In this document: in pieces, positions 54,718 to 64,000 of the stretch
How the letters are laid out: every line of letters begins with the position of its first letter
Position numbering within the stretch: the first letter of the stretch is position 1
Translations under genes and position numbers: made by a program
Source: Phoma sp. XZ068
Taxonomy: Eukaryota; Ascomycota; Dothideomycetes; Pleosporales; Didymellaceae
DNA length: 64,000 nucleotides
Assembly: GCA_004835665.1 (NCBI GenBank)
Contig: RBKR01000010.1
Location: 1,116,001-1,180,000 of the forward strand
Reading direction: 5' to 3'
The notes under the pieces: model-generated
What the model was told of the DNA's origin: nothing
Seen by the model: the letters and a program-made list of their open reading frames with translations, nothing else
Database searches by the model: none

Positions 54718-55425
54718 GTTAGCGATGGGCGACGTCGCAAACAAAGGCTCTGCTCCAGCGAGGCCGTACATCTGCTTGTTTCTTTGCTAGATTTTCGGTG
54801 TGAGCAGTGCAAGAGGAAGACGAGGGCGGGCTTTCGAGAGGCAGGCCCTTGGCTGGATCGGTCGTGTAGATGGTCCACTGGGAACTGGTAGAAACAAACT
54901 TTCTAGGCATGGCAGGACAGGCGAACTAGAGGAGGTGTGGCCTCCCGCTCAAAGACTTGCAGATACATGCGAAGATAGTTAGAAGGCAGTATCGCTGCTG
55001 CAAGCAGAGTTCTTGAGCATATCTAGCAGTTCTGCTCAGAAGTTGAGCTAAGCCTGAACGGGGAATAAAAGGGGTAGGAACCGAACTAAGGCCCAAAGTA
55101 GAAACGAGAACAGGCCGAACCGCGGGAAAAACACGAGTTGGGCCTTAAACGTGAGTGTCGCTTGGAGGTAGGCTTGCTAGGAGGTTGTGGTGCTGGTGTT
55201 ATAGTTGTTGTCTTGTCTTAGTTAGCGCACATAGGAAGTAGACTTAACCGAATTAAGCTGCCTCTTGCCAACACCCCAACTTCAAACAGCAATAACACCA
55301 CAACTACAGCACCTAGAGCTTAGCAGAGGGTACCATTATACTTAGGAAGCCTAGCCCTATGCATAATGCTCTTGAAGTCCACTACTTTTTTCCTAACCCT
55401 CACCCTCTTTTGCACCTTCATATCT
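54718..55425. other. Diverged repeat, probable LTR relic
   Basis: There is no gene. The stretch begins right after the 40-bp LTR-like terminus and contains blocks shared with 50000-50400. GTTGTGGTGCTGGTGTTATA near 55185 and a CAATAACACC-type counterpart near 55290 form an imperfect inverted pair. Confidence 0.4.
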
Positions 55426-57053
55426 CTATTTCGTGTCCTGTCCATGAATTCTTTCAAGGATAAATTGCTCGGCTACCTGTTGCAAAAACGCCCGACATTG
55501 TTTGCACTCCATCCATTCGTTTTCGATTACCAGATGCTGAGATCTTAGCGCGCAGGGTTTTTTGGACGCTTTAGCAGGCCATGGTTCTGACCTTGATGGA
55601 AGCTCAACCTCAACTTTCGCCTCTTCGAGCCGTCCAGCCTCCGCCTCTGCTATATCCTTCTCCAACCGCTTGAGCTCCGCCTCCTCTACCTCGATACGCA
55701 GGCGCTCGTCTTCCATGGCTTTGGCGATCGCCTCCTGTTTCATCTTCTTCTCGAGTTTCTTCCGCCCCATTCTGCTGAGGCCCGCGAAGGGATCAGCGGC
55801 AGGTACGAACCCAGGATCTGGTTCCACTGCAGCGGCAACGGCGTCCTCTTCTTGTTTTGATAGCACTTCCCTATCAACAGTAGCGGATTGTCCACCTTCT
55901 GCTGCTTCCTTCTCATATGCGTTGACATCGGCAGCAATAGAATCCTCGGGAACCGAAAAGTCTGACGCAAAGCACTGCTCGATGGTAGTAGCCTCCTGTA
56001 AAGAGATATCGACCGCATACCCCGGAGATGGGCAGCTGATCGTACAGAAGCCGTCAGTAGATACCTCATCATGCTCGAAAACCTCATGACCACAACACCC
56101 ATCCACAGAGGGTTCATCAATTTGAGGTGCAATAAAGTCTTCCTGCACCTCTATATTCTGTTCGAGAACGAAAATTTCGACTGGCTCGCCCCGTACCATA
56201 TGGTTGTGTTGATCCAATTTATGGAACAATTCCTTCTCCGAATCGATCATATGTGATATCTTATCGTCGTAAAGATCTATCACACAACCCATCATGAACT
56301 TGTTCAAATCTGCAGCATCCGCGCTCTCCATGAAAGCCTTGGTCTTGAACACAGTGTGGTCTTCTTCAAACGCTGCTTTGGCCTTCTTGAACAGATAGTC
56401 ATGAACCCAGCTTTTCGAATCGAGCCTTGAGAAATGGTCCTTGATTGCTTCAAGGATCTCGAAGATATTCAGCCTTGATCCATGCTCTTCCATTTCCCGC
56501 GTCGCCAGCTGTTGGAGGTTGTTCGGAAGGTCGTACTTTTCCGTCATGATGTACACAAGAAGAGCTCGCTTGAGCCCGATGCACGCCTCGTGCTTTGAAG
56601 AATTGGCCTCAGTGTATAACGTTTCGTATGTTTTGGTATATAGATAGTGAATGAGCGTGTGACCAGTCACTTCCTCCAGGTCTAAGAGGGAAAACTTCTT
56701 CTCCAGCCCAGTCTTGCTCCATCCGGGAGGCAAAAGGTGTCTCGGAACATAGTGGACTGTTTCGTCTGCGCCGATAAGAAGTTTGACAGGGACTTTAGCG
56801 TAAGGGCTGTGGGCAACAGTTAGCTCGCATGATTCGGATCTGAGGCACGTTGTGGAGTGTCTTACGAACTGCGCGGTCTCTGTGTGGTAGGCTCACAGCT
56901 CGAAAGTATTTCTGTTGTTGACTGCTCGGGTAGGCGTGTTTCCACCAACTGGGGCGTGGGTTCTGCTATGTACGTCTCTTCCAATGCAGGTTGGGGCTCA
57001 CTGGGTCTTTCCTCACAACCGGTCTTCCTGCTTTTGATATTTCTGTTTGCCAT
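55426..57053 (-). CDS. BTB/POZ-like protein with coiled-coil tail (two exons)
   Basis: Exon 1 (57053-56866) and exon 2 (56806-55426) are joined by a 59-bp intron (GTAAGA..GCTAAC..CACAG) in frame, giving 522 residues. After a hydrophilic amino part comes YAKVPVKLLIGADETVHYVP with RHLLPPGWSK, then LDLEEVTGHTLIHYLYTKTY, a BTB-type strand-helix pattern. The helical region LLVYIMTEKYDLPNNLQQLA is typical after fungal BTB domains. A long acidic middle leads to a K/E-rich coiled coil (MGRKKLEKKMKQEAIAKAM) and a final ENEWMECKQCRAF cysteine pair. It probably works through protein-protein contacts. It is unrelated in detail to the other BTB gene at 47-48 kb. Confidence 0.8.
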
Positions 57054-57736
57054 GGTCAAGTTGGAGTGATTCAAGGCCGACAGAACAAAGACAGTCGAGA
57101 CTGATCTTGAGGGGTTTTTGTGAGGGATTTATGAAGTGGCATGTGTTGACCTCAACATGTCTGATTCCGTGCGACTTACCCCGCTAATAGAACCCAATCG
57201 CCTTTGACCACGTCATTGTACAACAACGGCTGGTGGCTTCATAAACGAAGATTACACCTTCAACAGTTACTGCCGCTAGCTGCGTGTTTAGAATTGCTAT
57301 CAGACAATTCTGGCAAACCAGCTTCTTAGAAGATCGTGCTCCTTGCATGATTCAGTGCTTGACTTTCGCTGTCCTAGTATATGATGCTCCGTGGCATCGA
57401 CACCTGATACTTCCCAATTAGGCAGTCGTGCACCTTGCCCCAAATTCGCGCGCATGCAACGCGACCAAGGCGCTGTTTCTTTCCCGATGTAGTCTAGTGG
57501 CGCGCCACCCCCTGATATATGTGCTTCAGGCTTAGCGTAGGTCCTCAGAAATACCATATACTAGCAAAGCCGTCCTCCCCGACAAGCAATTACTTTTGCG
57601 TTCCTTTGGCAGTCGTGTTTGAAGCGTGGAGATGGCAGCAAACTGGATCGTGTCGACGCCAGCGTCTATCGCTAACCACCTTGTACATCATGTCAGTTGC
57701 CAATTTGCTGACTTTATCTTCTAAACCCCACAGAAA
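57054..57736. other. Intergenic region
   Basis: I see no gene. The left part is the upstream region of the BTB gene. The right part leads into the OrsD-like pseudogene, whose own start codon I could not place. Confidence 0.45.
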
Positions 57737-59097
57737 CATGAGTCGATTGCTCTAGACTATGTCACATTCGTCGCCAGCGAGAACGTAATTGTCTGCACTC
57801 CCTGTCACACCACCGTACCTGTCACTGGTTTAGACACCCACTTACGAACTTGCCACTTTGTGCCATCCAAGCTACGGCGAACGACGATAGCACGATTCGA
57901 CGGCGTGCCTGCTGCACAATCATTCAATGACCTTGTGCCTTGCCAAGATGGATCCACGCCGCTCTCTCTTATCTTTCCCCACCCTTGCCAGGATTTCGCT
58001 GTCCACACTGTACGGAGGGAAAGACAATCAACTAGGCTCAAATACAACGGCATGCGAAAACCAATCATAACATCAGTGCTCCCGACTGTTTTCAAGACCA
58101 ATCTCGATACAAGTGTTACCTGCAGAGCTGGACGAAGTACTCGCCCAAGTACTGGGTGGTAGACCAAGCTGACAGCTCTGACCAGCATCATAGCCAAGAA
58201 GAAGCACACCGTACATGCGGAAGCGAGCGCTTAACACGAGTAGAGGATGAAGAAGACGAACAGCGCTTCGAGGATGAGCCCACAGTCGTGGCTCTGGACG
58301 CAGAGCTAGAGCACAACGAGAACACAGAGTGGCTTCGCGGCTGCGAATAGCCAGCGTGGTTTGCTCACAAACCTATCCATATCATTGTCGCAGCTGCAGC
58401 ACTGCCGTCCGCGAGGACATCAGAAGATCTCGTACTAGGCATATGGAATGGTTTCGAATGTGTAAGCCTAGCACAGACAGAGAGAGTTATCTAGAAAATC
58501 CTAGAGGCAAGCAAAATTGTATTCCAGCGATGCAAAGCAACGCTCAAGCAGACTCCACGTGTTTTGCGTTGCTGGCTGCGGAGCTGGACGCCTTCTTTCC
58601 TTCCTTACCCCTTCGAGCTACCTCAACGCGAACAAACCCGGCGAAGATACTACTCCATCCACGAGCGGTTTCTGTGCTACATCTTCCAAATCTTAGTACT
58701 GTCTACTATGAAGGAGCACACACACGACATCTCAGGGCTGCAGCTGACTCCAGTTCAGCTGGCCATGATGAACCATGTCTGGGACCATCTCTCTGTTGTC
58801 AGGCAGGAGGCAGACCGCGAGGTTCTGCTGCAGCTATCACTAGACAGCGTTCATAAGAATCTCTCCCAACTTCTTGTGACGTGCTGGACAGATCTGTCGC
58901 ACGATGGAAATATGAGCCGTAGCGCTATCATGAATTTCTCTAGTGTCTTAGGGATCCATCCTACAGAGCTGTGTTTCTGTAGACCCTACGATTATACCCC
59001 GTTCATATCAGCACTCCTGTGGGTGGTACGTCTCACCATACTCGAGTATGCCCTCCCACTTGCACCGTACAACTATCTCAAGAACCCTTTGGCCTGA
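57737..59097 (+). pseudogene. OrsD/DUF3505-like protein remnant with three TAG stops and a frameshift
   Basis: Coding begins in one frame near 57737 (HESIALDYVTFVASENVIVC) with a C2H2-like finger (CTPCHTTVPVTGLDTHLRTCH). After a frame change near 57985 it continues in a single frame to 59097. The second part has a further C2H2 (FRCPHCTEGKTIN, then RHAKTNH) and GCE-PAWFAHKPIHIIVAAA. Near the end come SAIMNFSSVLGIHPTEL, YDYTPFISALLWVVRLTILE and YALPLAPYNYLKNPLA. That matches N-terminal parts of OrsD-like proteins, which are often fused to RecQ-type helicases near telomeres. TAG stops lie at 58033-58035, 58348-58350 and 58492-58494; TGG would fit at the last two. No helicase follows. Confidence 0.7.
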
Positions 59098-59106
59098 GCG
59101 TACAAT

Positions 59107-60804
59107 CTATGTTGACCAACCACAGCGATTGCGCGAAAAAGATTTACCTGTTCCAGGTGGGCCTTGAATGAACGCGAATTCACGGTTCAGTGCTGCGATA
59201 AGAGCTTTGCACTGGCCTGCATCCAGTCCTGTCCTAGTCGCAATATCATCGATGAGCTTGGCATCATCACACGACGATGAAGGGTCGACATTGATAGCAT
59301 CGGCCCCGTCATTGAGGATGGGACCCAGCGGGTACTTGAAGCCAGAAGACCTCGCATAAAGCGGGGGTGGGACGTCGTGATAGATTTTGCGATTTGTTGC
59401 GTCGTTATGCGGGTCCGGTACCACCCACTGGCGGAATGGAAATCGACTTAGACGCTGCATGTCTTGCAGATTCTCCAAGATAGGCATGAAAGTTGCTGGG
59501 ATGATGTTGGGATATTCGGGGAGCACGCCCTGAGTGGCATTGAGACTCAAATTCACAAGTTTGCGAAGAGTGCCGCTGTCTTGAGTCGCGAGTCTGGTCG
59601 TGATCGTTGCCAATGCGCCATGATCTGTCAAGCCGCCGCCTTCTTTGCCTCGTCGCGTCTTTTTGTGGCTCACAGTCAGAAACAGGTGTTCGACAATGGC
59701 ATCTTGGATCCAGATGAAGGAGAGCAGAGATCCTTCTTCCAACCTCTTGGCCTCCTCCCATCATGCTTGTTTGGCGGCATCTATCTTTTTGCGGACAGCA
59801 GGTGGATGTGGGAAAGATACGAGTGCCTCTAATCCTCGGCGCTTGTCAAAGGGGAGGTAGAAAACATGAACGTTCTAGTAGTTGTATACACGCATGTCTC
59901 CGAGACTGACCCGAGGGTTGCTGAGCATGGTAGGATCCTCGGTAGCAGCATGCATGTATCTCGCCAGAGCGCTCTTCTGCTCTCCAAAGATGTCGTGCCG
60001 CAAGAGACGGAATTGAGTATCGATGTGTCGCTCAACCTGATTTGTGATGAAGTGTGGTTGATTCGGGTCCGTTGAGGGCAGGAATTCTTTCGCATCGCTC
60101 ATGATCTCATCTCGGGTGGGGAAGATGACGATGTCGGTGATGTCTTTCTTGTCGTTTTCGTGACGATCGTTCGGTATCACCAGGTCTCGAGGATACGAGG
60201 ATGCTACGCGTGGCAAGTTCGTCGGTTGGTCATCATCAGAATCCTCCTCCTCTTGTACCAGAACCCTTAGCGCGCGCTACATCTGGTGGAAGTCTCCCAG
60301 GAACTTGTTGACTAGAGTTGCTGCAGGGGATGGTATTTCCGTGGGAATGATTTTAGCAGCATTCGTCAATGTCTCGACCAGAGGTTCGAGAAGCTCGTTA
60401 AGTCTCGCATGACGGTCGCGCTTGAGAAGCTCGTAAAGCACAATGGACAGCTTGACAAGCGCCTGCTCCAGGATCTTTTGGCTGACGGAGGAAGAGTTAT
60501 CTGTCCGAGCGGCAACCAAGGTCTCGCAGAGGTGTTGAAGGAAAGGATATGCGCGCTTTCCTTTGGAGCCGCTGATGAAGATGTAGATGGCGTCAACGTA
60601 CGTGTCCACTGCCAGGCAGTCCAGTAGAGAGCTGTCCGTGATGACATCGAGGAACGCTTTTGCGGTTTCGATGTAGTCGTCCTGGTCGTAAGATTTCGCC
60701 TTCCTTAAGACAATGGCTTTGATGTGGGCCAGACCGTTGTATCTTCCTTCATTTTCGGCAAGATCCTTGGGAAGCTGCTGAATCCAGTCGCGGTCGCCTT
60801 CCAT
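59107..60804 (-). pseudogene. ZNFX1/NFX1-type helicase, amino part, three in-frame stops, truncated at Walker A
   Basis: One frame runs from MEGDRDWIQQLPKDLAENEG (60804) to 59107, interrupted by TAG (60277-60279), TAG (59875-59877) and TGA (59761-59763). There is no other frame change. After helical amino repeats come FPTRDEIMSDAKEFLPSTDP, RHDIFGEQKSALARYM, EGSLLSFIWIQDAI and ATRTGLDAGQCKALIAALNR with FAFIQGPPGTGKS. The last is the P-loop of SF1 helicases of the ZNFX1/Hrr1 type, which act in small-RNA silencing and RNA defence in other eukaryotes. Sequence similarity stops right after the P-loop, where the OrsD-like remnant begins on the other strand. The remaining helicase motifs are lost. 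It follows the FtsJ gene by 44 bp. Confidence 0.75.
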
Positions 60805-60848
60805 CCTATATGTATTAGGTTTCCAGAAATCTCATTTGTGTAAAATAA

Positions 60849-62074
60849 CTATTTCATAAATGAGGCATTCAGAAGTGCGTTGCTCTGAATTCGCCAAATG
60901 GGCTCGCCCAACAGCACCAGTTCATCGCCAAAACTATCCAGAACATCCCACACTGTGTTGTCGTTGTTGCGGCGGTTTTTCGCATATTCTACGTCGGTGC
61001 CGAACGTCGCGCTATGCCACTCTTTCTTCCAACCCTCGACAGCTATGTTCAATTCCGTACAGTGGGATTGGACATTTTTTGCGACAACGTAGAATGATGA
61101 CTTGACGGCATGTTTCTTTTCGGGCTTGAACAGTTCAAGTGTCGAAAATGTGCTCAGCTTATGGAGTAGTGCGATTGTATCCCAGGCGTCCAGCTTATGT
61201 AGCAGCGCAACGACGGTACCATCGTGTGTAATCCGCTGCAGAGCCATGACGAGCTGACTTGTCAGAAGTCGCCAAGCTTCGCGCTTCTCGCGATAATCTG
61301 CTCGCTGATGCATCCGGAGGACTTGCCCATCGCAGAAGATGAGATCGAATTTTTTGTGGCTGAAGGGACGATCGAAGCGAAAGTTCCGAGCGTCAGGGTG
61401 GTCTGACGGGATTGCGAGTATTCCCATCTCTGCTGCTAGCATTGTGACATCCGCAAAGTAGACTTGGAATCTTCTATCATTCCTCCAATCGTACAGCAGA
61501 ATGTCATGTCCATTGAGCGATCTGGGTAGGGTCATCGCGCTTATCCTTGCATTGCGATGGACTTTGAGCACGGCGGAAGAGAAACCTCCAGGCGCCATGC
61601 AGACATCCAAAACCTCCAACGCTCCGTTGGTAGCAGATCTCGGTGTGAAAGCTGAAGTTTTGTTGTGCAGTTCCCCTCCAATCTGGCACATCATGCGGAA
61701 GAAGATGTGCTTGACAGAGTAGTCAGCTTAGTCTGCTGATGAGCGCTGTTTTTTGAAATGCTCATATCCCTTCTCGCTCTTCCACCCCTGTGGTAGTGAT
61801 TAGCTTACCAAATGACATGGGTGCATCGTGGACTGACCCGACTTCTCAATTCATCGAGCTTGCGAAACTCGGGAGAGCGAGTTGCTATGTAATCTTTTAC
61901 GATTTCGTTAGGACTTAAGGTCGTCATTTCCGTTACGAAATGTTCGCCGTCATTCGGGACCGTATGCAGACCATTGTAGCTTGCCATGTCTGAGGTATCG
62001 ACGAAGATATCAAAGGTGTATAGTCCAGGAAACTGGCTCTCCAAGTCTACGTTGACAGATACGTCGATCGTCAT
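60849..62074 (-). pseudogene. FtsJ-like RNA methyltransferase with one in-frame stop (two exons)
   Basis: Exon 1 (62074-61838) and exon 2 (61787-60849) are joined by a 50-bp intron (GTCAGT..GCTAATC..CACAG) in phase 0. The frame is open except for a TAA at 61728-61730 in QRSSAD-ADYSVKHIFF. The SAM-binding motif is LEVLDVCMAPGGFSSAVLK. KFDLIFCDGQ carries the catalytic Asp region. VVALLHKLDAWDTIALLHKL carries the Lys, and KPEKKHAVKSSFYVVAK the C-terminal Lys/Glu region. These are features of FtsJ/RrmJ-type 2'-O-methyltransferases acting on RNA. Apart from the TAA the gene looks whole (about 391 codons). CAA to TAA would be a CpA to TpA change. It lies head-to-tail with the ZNFX1-type gene. Confidence 0.75.
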
Positions 62075-63836
62075 ACACAGTTGAAGATAAGCCTGAAGAC
62101 ATGCCGGCTCTTCATGCTGCTTGACGTGGCTCCACTAGCAATGCAAACTCGCGTTGCGCTCGTGGAGCTGTGCGACGTGCTGGGTCCTAAACTCGGTTAA
62201 AAGATAGATACATCTAGTAGAATGTATATTTAACCCGATTCGCATCGACTGATGCGGTTTGACGTATGATGCAGCAGGTAAGATTCGTTGCGTCTTGGAG
62301 CTGCCCATCTTATCAAGTGGTGTGGTACGATCGTCCGGTCGTACCGGTACAACTCAACCCATGCTATCAGCGCATACAACATTGCAGGAACGCTGAATTC
62401 TCCCACAGAGAAAAGGTGGCGCCGTTCAATTCGAGCAAGGCTATGTTGCGTTTGACGTTCCTGTCATGATTGACGCTATGGGATATGCTGATGCCAATTG
62501 CCGGGCAACAGTCACTACTCCCCTTGGATATGAGCAAACAGGAAGAATGGAAGGGAGATAAATTATATCTGGCTACCTCGAATGGGCGTCCTACTGACAA
62601 CTGCCCTGTTTCATGGGAGAAAGGAGATCACATCAGGGTATGGGAACGGGAGGATGACTCGTACTCAAGAGCTAGTGGGTTTTGCTTCAATCTAGCTTCG
62701 GGGCAGATTGGTCGATTCTATACCAACGCTTCGTCTTCATTGAAGTTGATAGACTGATGATTGACACATGTACTGTATTGCTCGCTTGTAGTGCACGTCT
62801 AGAGATACATGCCCAACCAGACTTTACTCTGAACCCAGTTTACGACGTCCGTGTTGGATCGAATAGATCTTGATGGTTCGTGCCGATGCTGACAGTTCAG
62901 CGTGTCATCTCTCACTTCGCTATCGATGTTGCTGATAAACATGACTGTCAGAACTGTCAGGGCACATCATCTTCCGGAGTTGATGCCAACGCTGCAAACG
63001 ACCACCAGAGTTTTCTACAGCATCGCTCACTGTGCATCCGGAGCACAACGGTATAAATGTGATTGGTAAAAGTGCCGAGTCCATCGTTTACAAGAAGGAA
63101 GCTGCTTCTGTGTTGTGTACAGTGACGGTCACAAACAATGCACGGATTTTGTGTCACTGTACTGTACCTTCAAATCATGTTAAAAGCGCACGTCCAGAAC
63201 AAGGACCAGCACCTGCCTGTCTGGAAAAATCCTAGAGCTGATATGATCTTCGTCTTGCCTTCAGGGTCGAGGAGAGCGTGCCATCGATAGTTGGACGATC
63301 ACTGCGTGGTCACTGACTGCACTGCGAAAGCAAAGTATCACTTCCTGATAAACAGTGACGGTCTGGTCTTTACTCCTTTGCCCGTGAGCGTCTGCTGTGT
63401 ATTCAAAATTATTTTGGCCCTGTCTGATTTGCGCGCTCCGTGCACGATTTTTTAGGGGGTCTAATTATTTCCTCAAGTGAGAGGTCAGATTCTTTGCTTA
63501 TAACCTCTTAATAAGTTAGCCACGCTAACGTTACACCATCTTGTGCAGAATTTCACGCTGATTTCAAATCTGTCCTCACATCTAGAATCTGACTGCTGAC
63601 TGTTGTGATGCAAGCCTCTATTTGTTTGGTGTTCCTGGGCCCTCCTTGGCGCGGCACAGCATGCAGGCTCGCTCTCTTCACGCCACCTTACACGGTAATA
63701 ACTAACTATTAATTCAATGCTAGTAGGCTAGATTGTGCAGAATTACCGTGCACGGACTCGTGATGCACACGGACGCGTGATGCACACCCCACCAACTTTG
63801 ACCCGTACTTTGCAAACCCCCCTCCTCCACGCCACG
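62075..63836. other. Intergenic region with one possible SH3-like fragment
   Basis: A frame at 62470-62757 contains PVSWEKGDHIRVWERED and SGFCFNLASGQIGRFYTNAS, which resembles the core of an SH3 fold as found in fungal hypothetical proteins. It has no clear start, and upstream coding traces lie in another frame. I regard it as a weak fragment. The rest shows nothing supported. Near 63750-63800 short GTGCAC/GATGCACAC repeats may belong to the terminal region of the pogo element that follows. Confidence 0.35.
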
Positions 63837-64000
63837 ATGCCTGTGAAGGAAGCCCTTGCAGAAATAGATAGTTTAGGGCCCGGAGAACAATTTACGTACT
63901 CAGCTCTTGCCAAAAAACATGGTTGTTCCCGGTCAACGTTGAGCCGGCAGCACCGAGGTATAAGCACCCCGCATGAGACCAAGGTTGATTCCCAACGACT
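63837..64000 (+). CDS. Fot1/pogo-type transposase, amino end only (cut by window edge)
   Basis: It starts MPVKEALAEIDSLGPGEQFT and continues YSALAKKHGCSRSTLSRQHRG. This is the psq-type helix-turn-helix that opens Fot1/pogo transposases. The frame is open to the end of the window, so whether the element is complete cannot be seen. Upstream, repeated GTGATGCACAC motifs (about 63760-63790) could be part of its terminal repeat. Confidence 0.75.
   Translation, partial: MPVKEALAEIDSLGPGEQFTYSALAKKHGCSRSTLSRQHRGISTPHETKVDSQR

Noticed and set aside
61788..61808. A 21-bp intron in the FtsJ-like gene starting at GTAAGC
   Set aside because: Too short to splice; the upstream GTCAGT donor gives a 50-bp intron, keeps frame, and matches the expected protein.

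Overview
The window looks like a transposon-rich accessory region of a filamentous ascomycete, most likely a dothideomycete (Pleosporales-like). Three things point there. Genes carry short introns (about 41-106 bp) with GTRNGT-like donors and CTAAC/CTAAT branch sites. The host families are typical of that group: HET, F-box/ankyrin, BTB, PTH11-like rhodopsin domain, OrsD-like and ZNFX1-type helicase. The element mix is also fungal: Fot1/pogo, Tc1/mariner, hAT, Tad-like LINE and Ty1/copia. The species assignment is inference.

Layout. 1-4.5 kb: a broken copia fragment, then a Tc1/mariner-type element whose transposase is split by a 461-bp solo LTR with a perfect 5-bp target duplication. 5.2-10.5 kb: a three-exon HET-domain gene with a polytopic membrane tail, convergent with a multi-pass membrane protein gene that carries a one-base deletion. 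10.7-19.9 kb: a 5'-truncated LINE, a pogo transposase cut off by an LTR, and an apparently intact copia element (two 202-bp LTRs, one mismatch; primer site matching the initiator-tRNA-Met anticodon arm). 20.3-23.3 kb: a conserved gene of unknown function and an F-box/ankyrin gene. 24-32.4 kb: a LINE with APE, RT and RNase H (gag frameshifted), running into remnants of a pogo and a hAT transposase. 33-37 kb: a small secreted cysteine-rich protein gene and a second decayed hAT. 37-42.7 kb: an F-box pseudogene, a conserved two-exon gene, a decayed fragment and a six-exon rhodopsin-domain receptor gene. 42.9-44 kb: a pogo pseudogene. 45-49.6 kb: a secreted PAF-acetylhydrolase-like enzyme, a BTB gene, and a dynamin fragment with stalk/GED only. 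50.5-52.1 kb: a complete Tc1/mariner with TIRs and TA duplication. 54-57 kb: a 15-bp minisatellite and a second BTB gene. 57.7-62.1 kb: three adjacent damaged genes (OrsD-like, ZNFX1-type helicase, FtsJ-like RNA methyltransferase) disrupted mainly by in-frame stops. 63.8 kb to the end: the start of another pogo transposase.

How it fits together. Transposons have repeatedly landed in each other, and several host genes carry stop codons of the kind C-to-T mutation (RIP-like) produces. The best candidates for new biology are the tandem FtsJ-like methyltransferase plus ZNFX1-type helicase, which may be an RNA-directed defence or silencing pair (here decayed), and the HET-membrane gene with its convergent membrane partner. 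Exon joins given here are read by eye from splice motifs and frame continuity, without transcript data.
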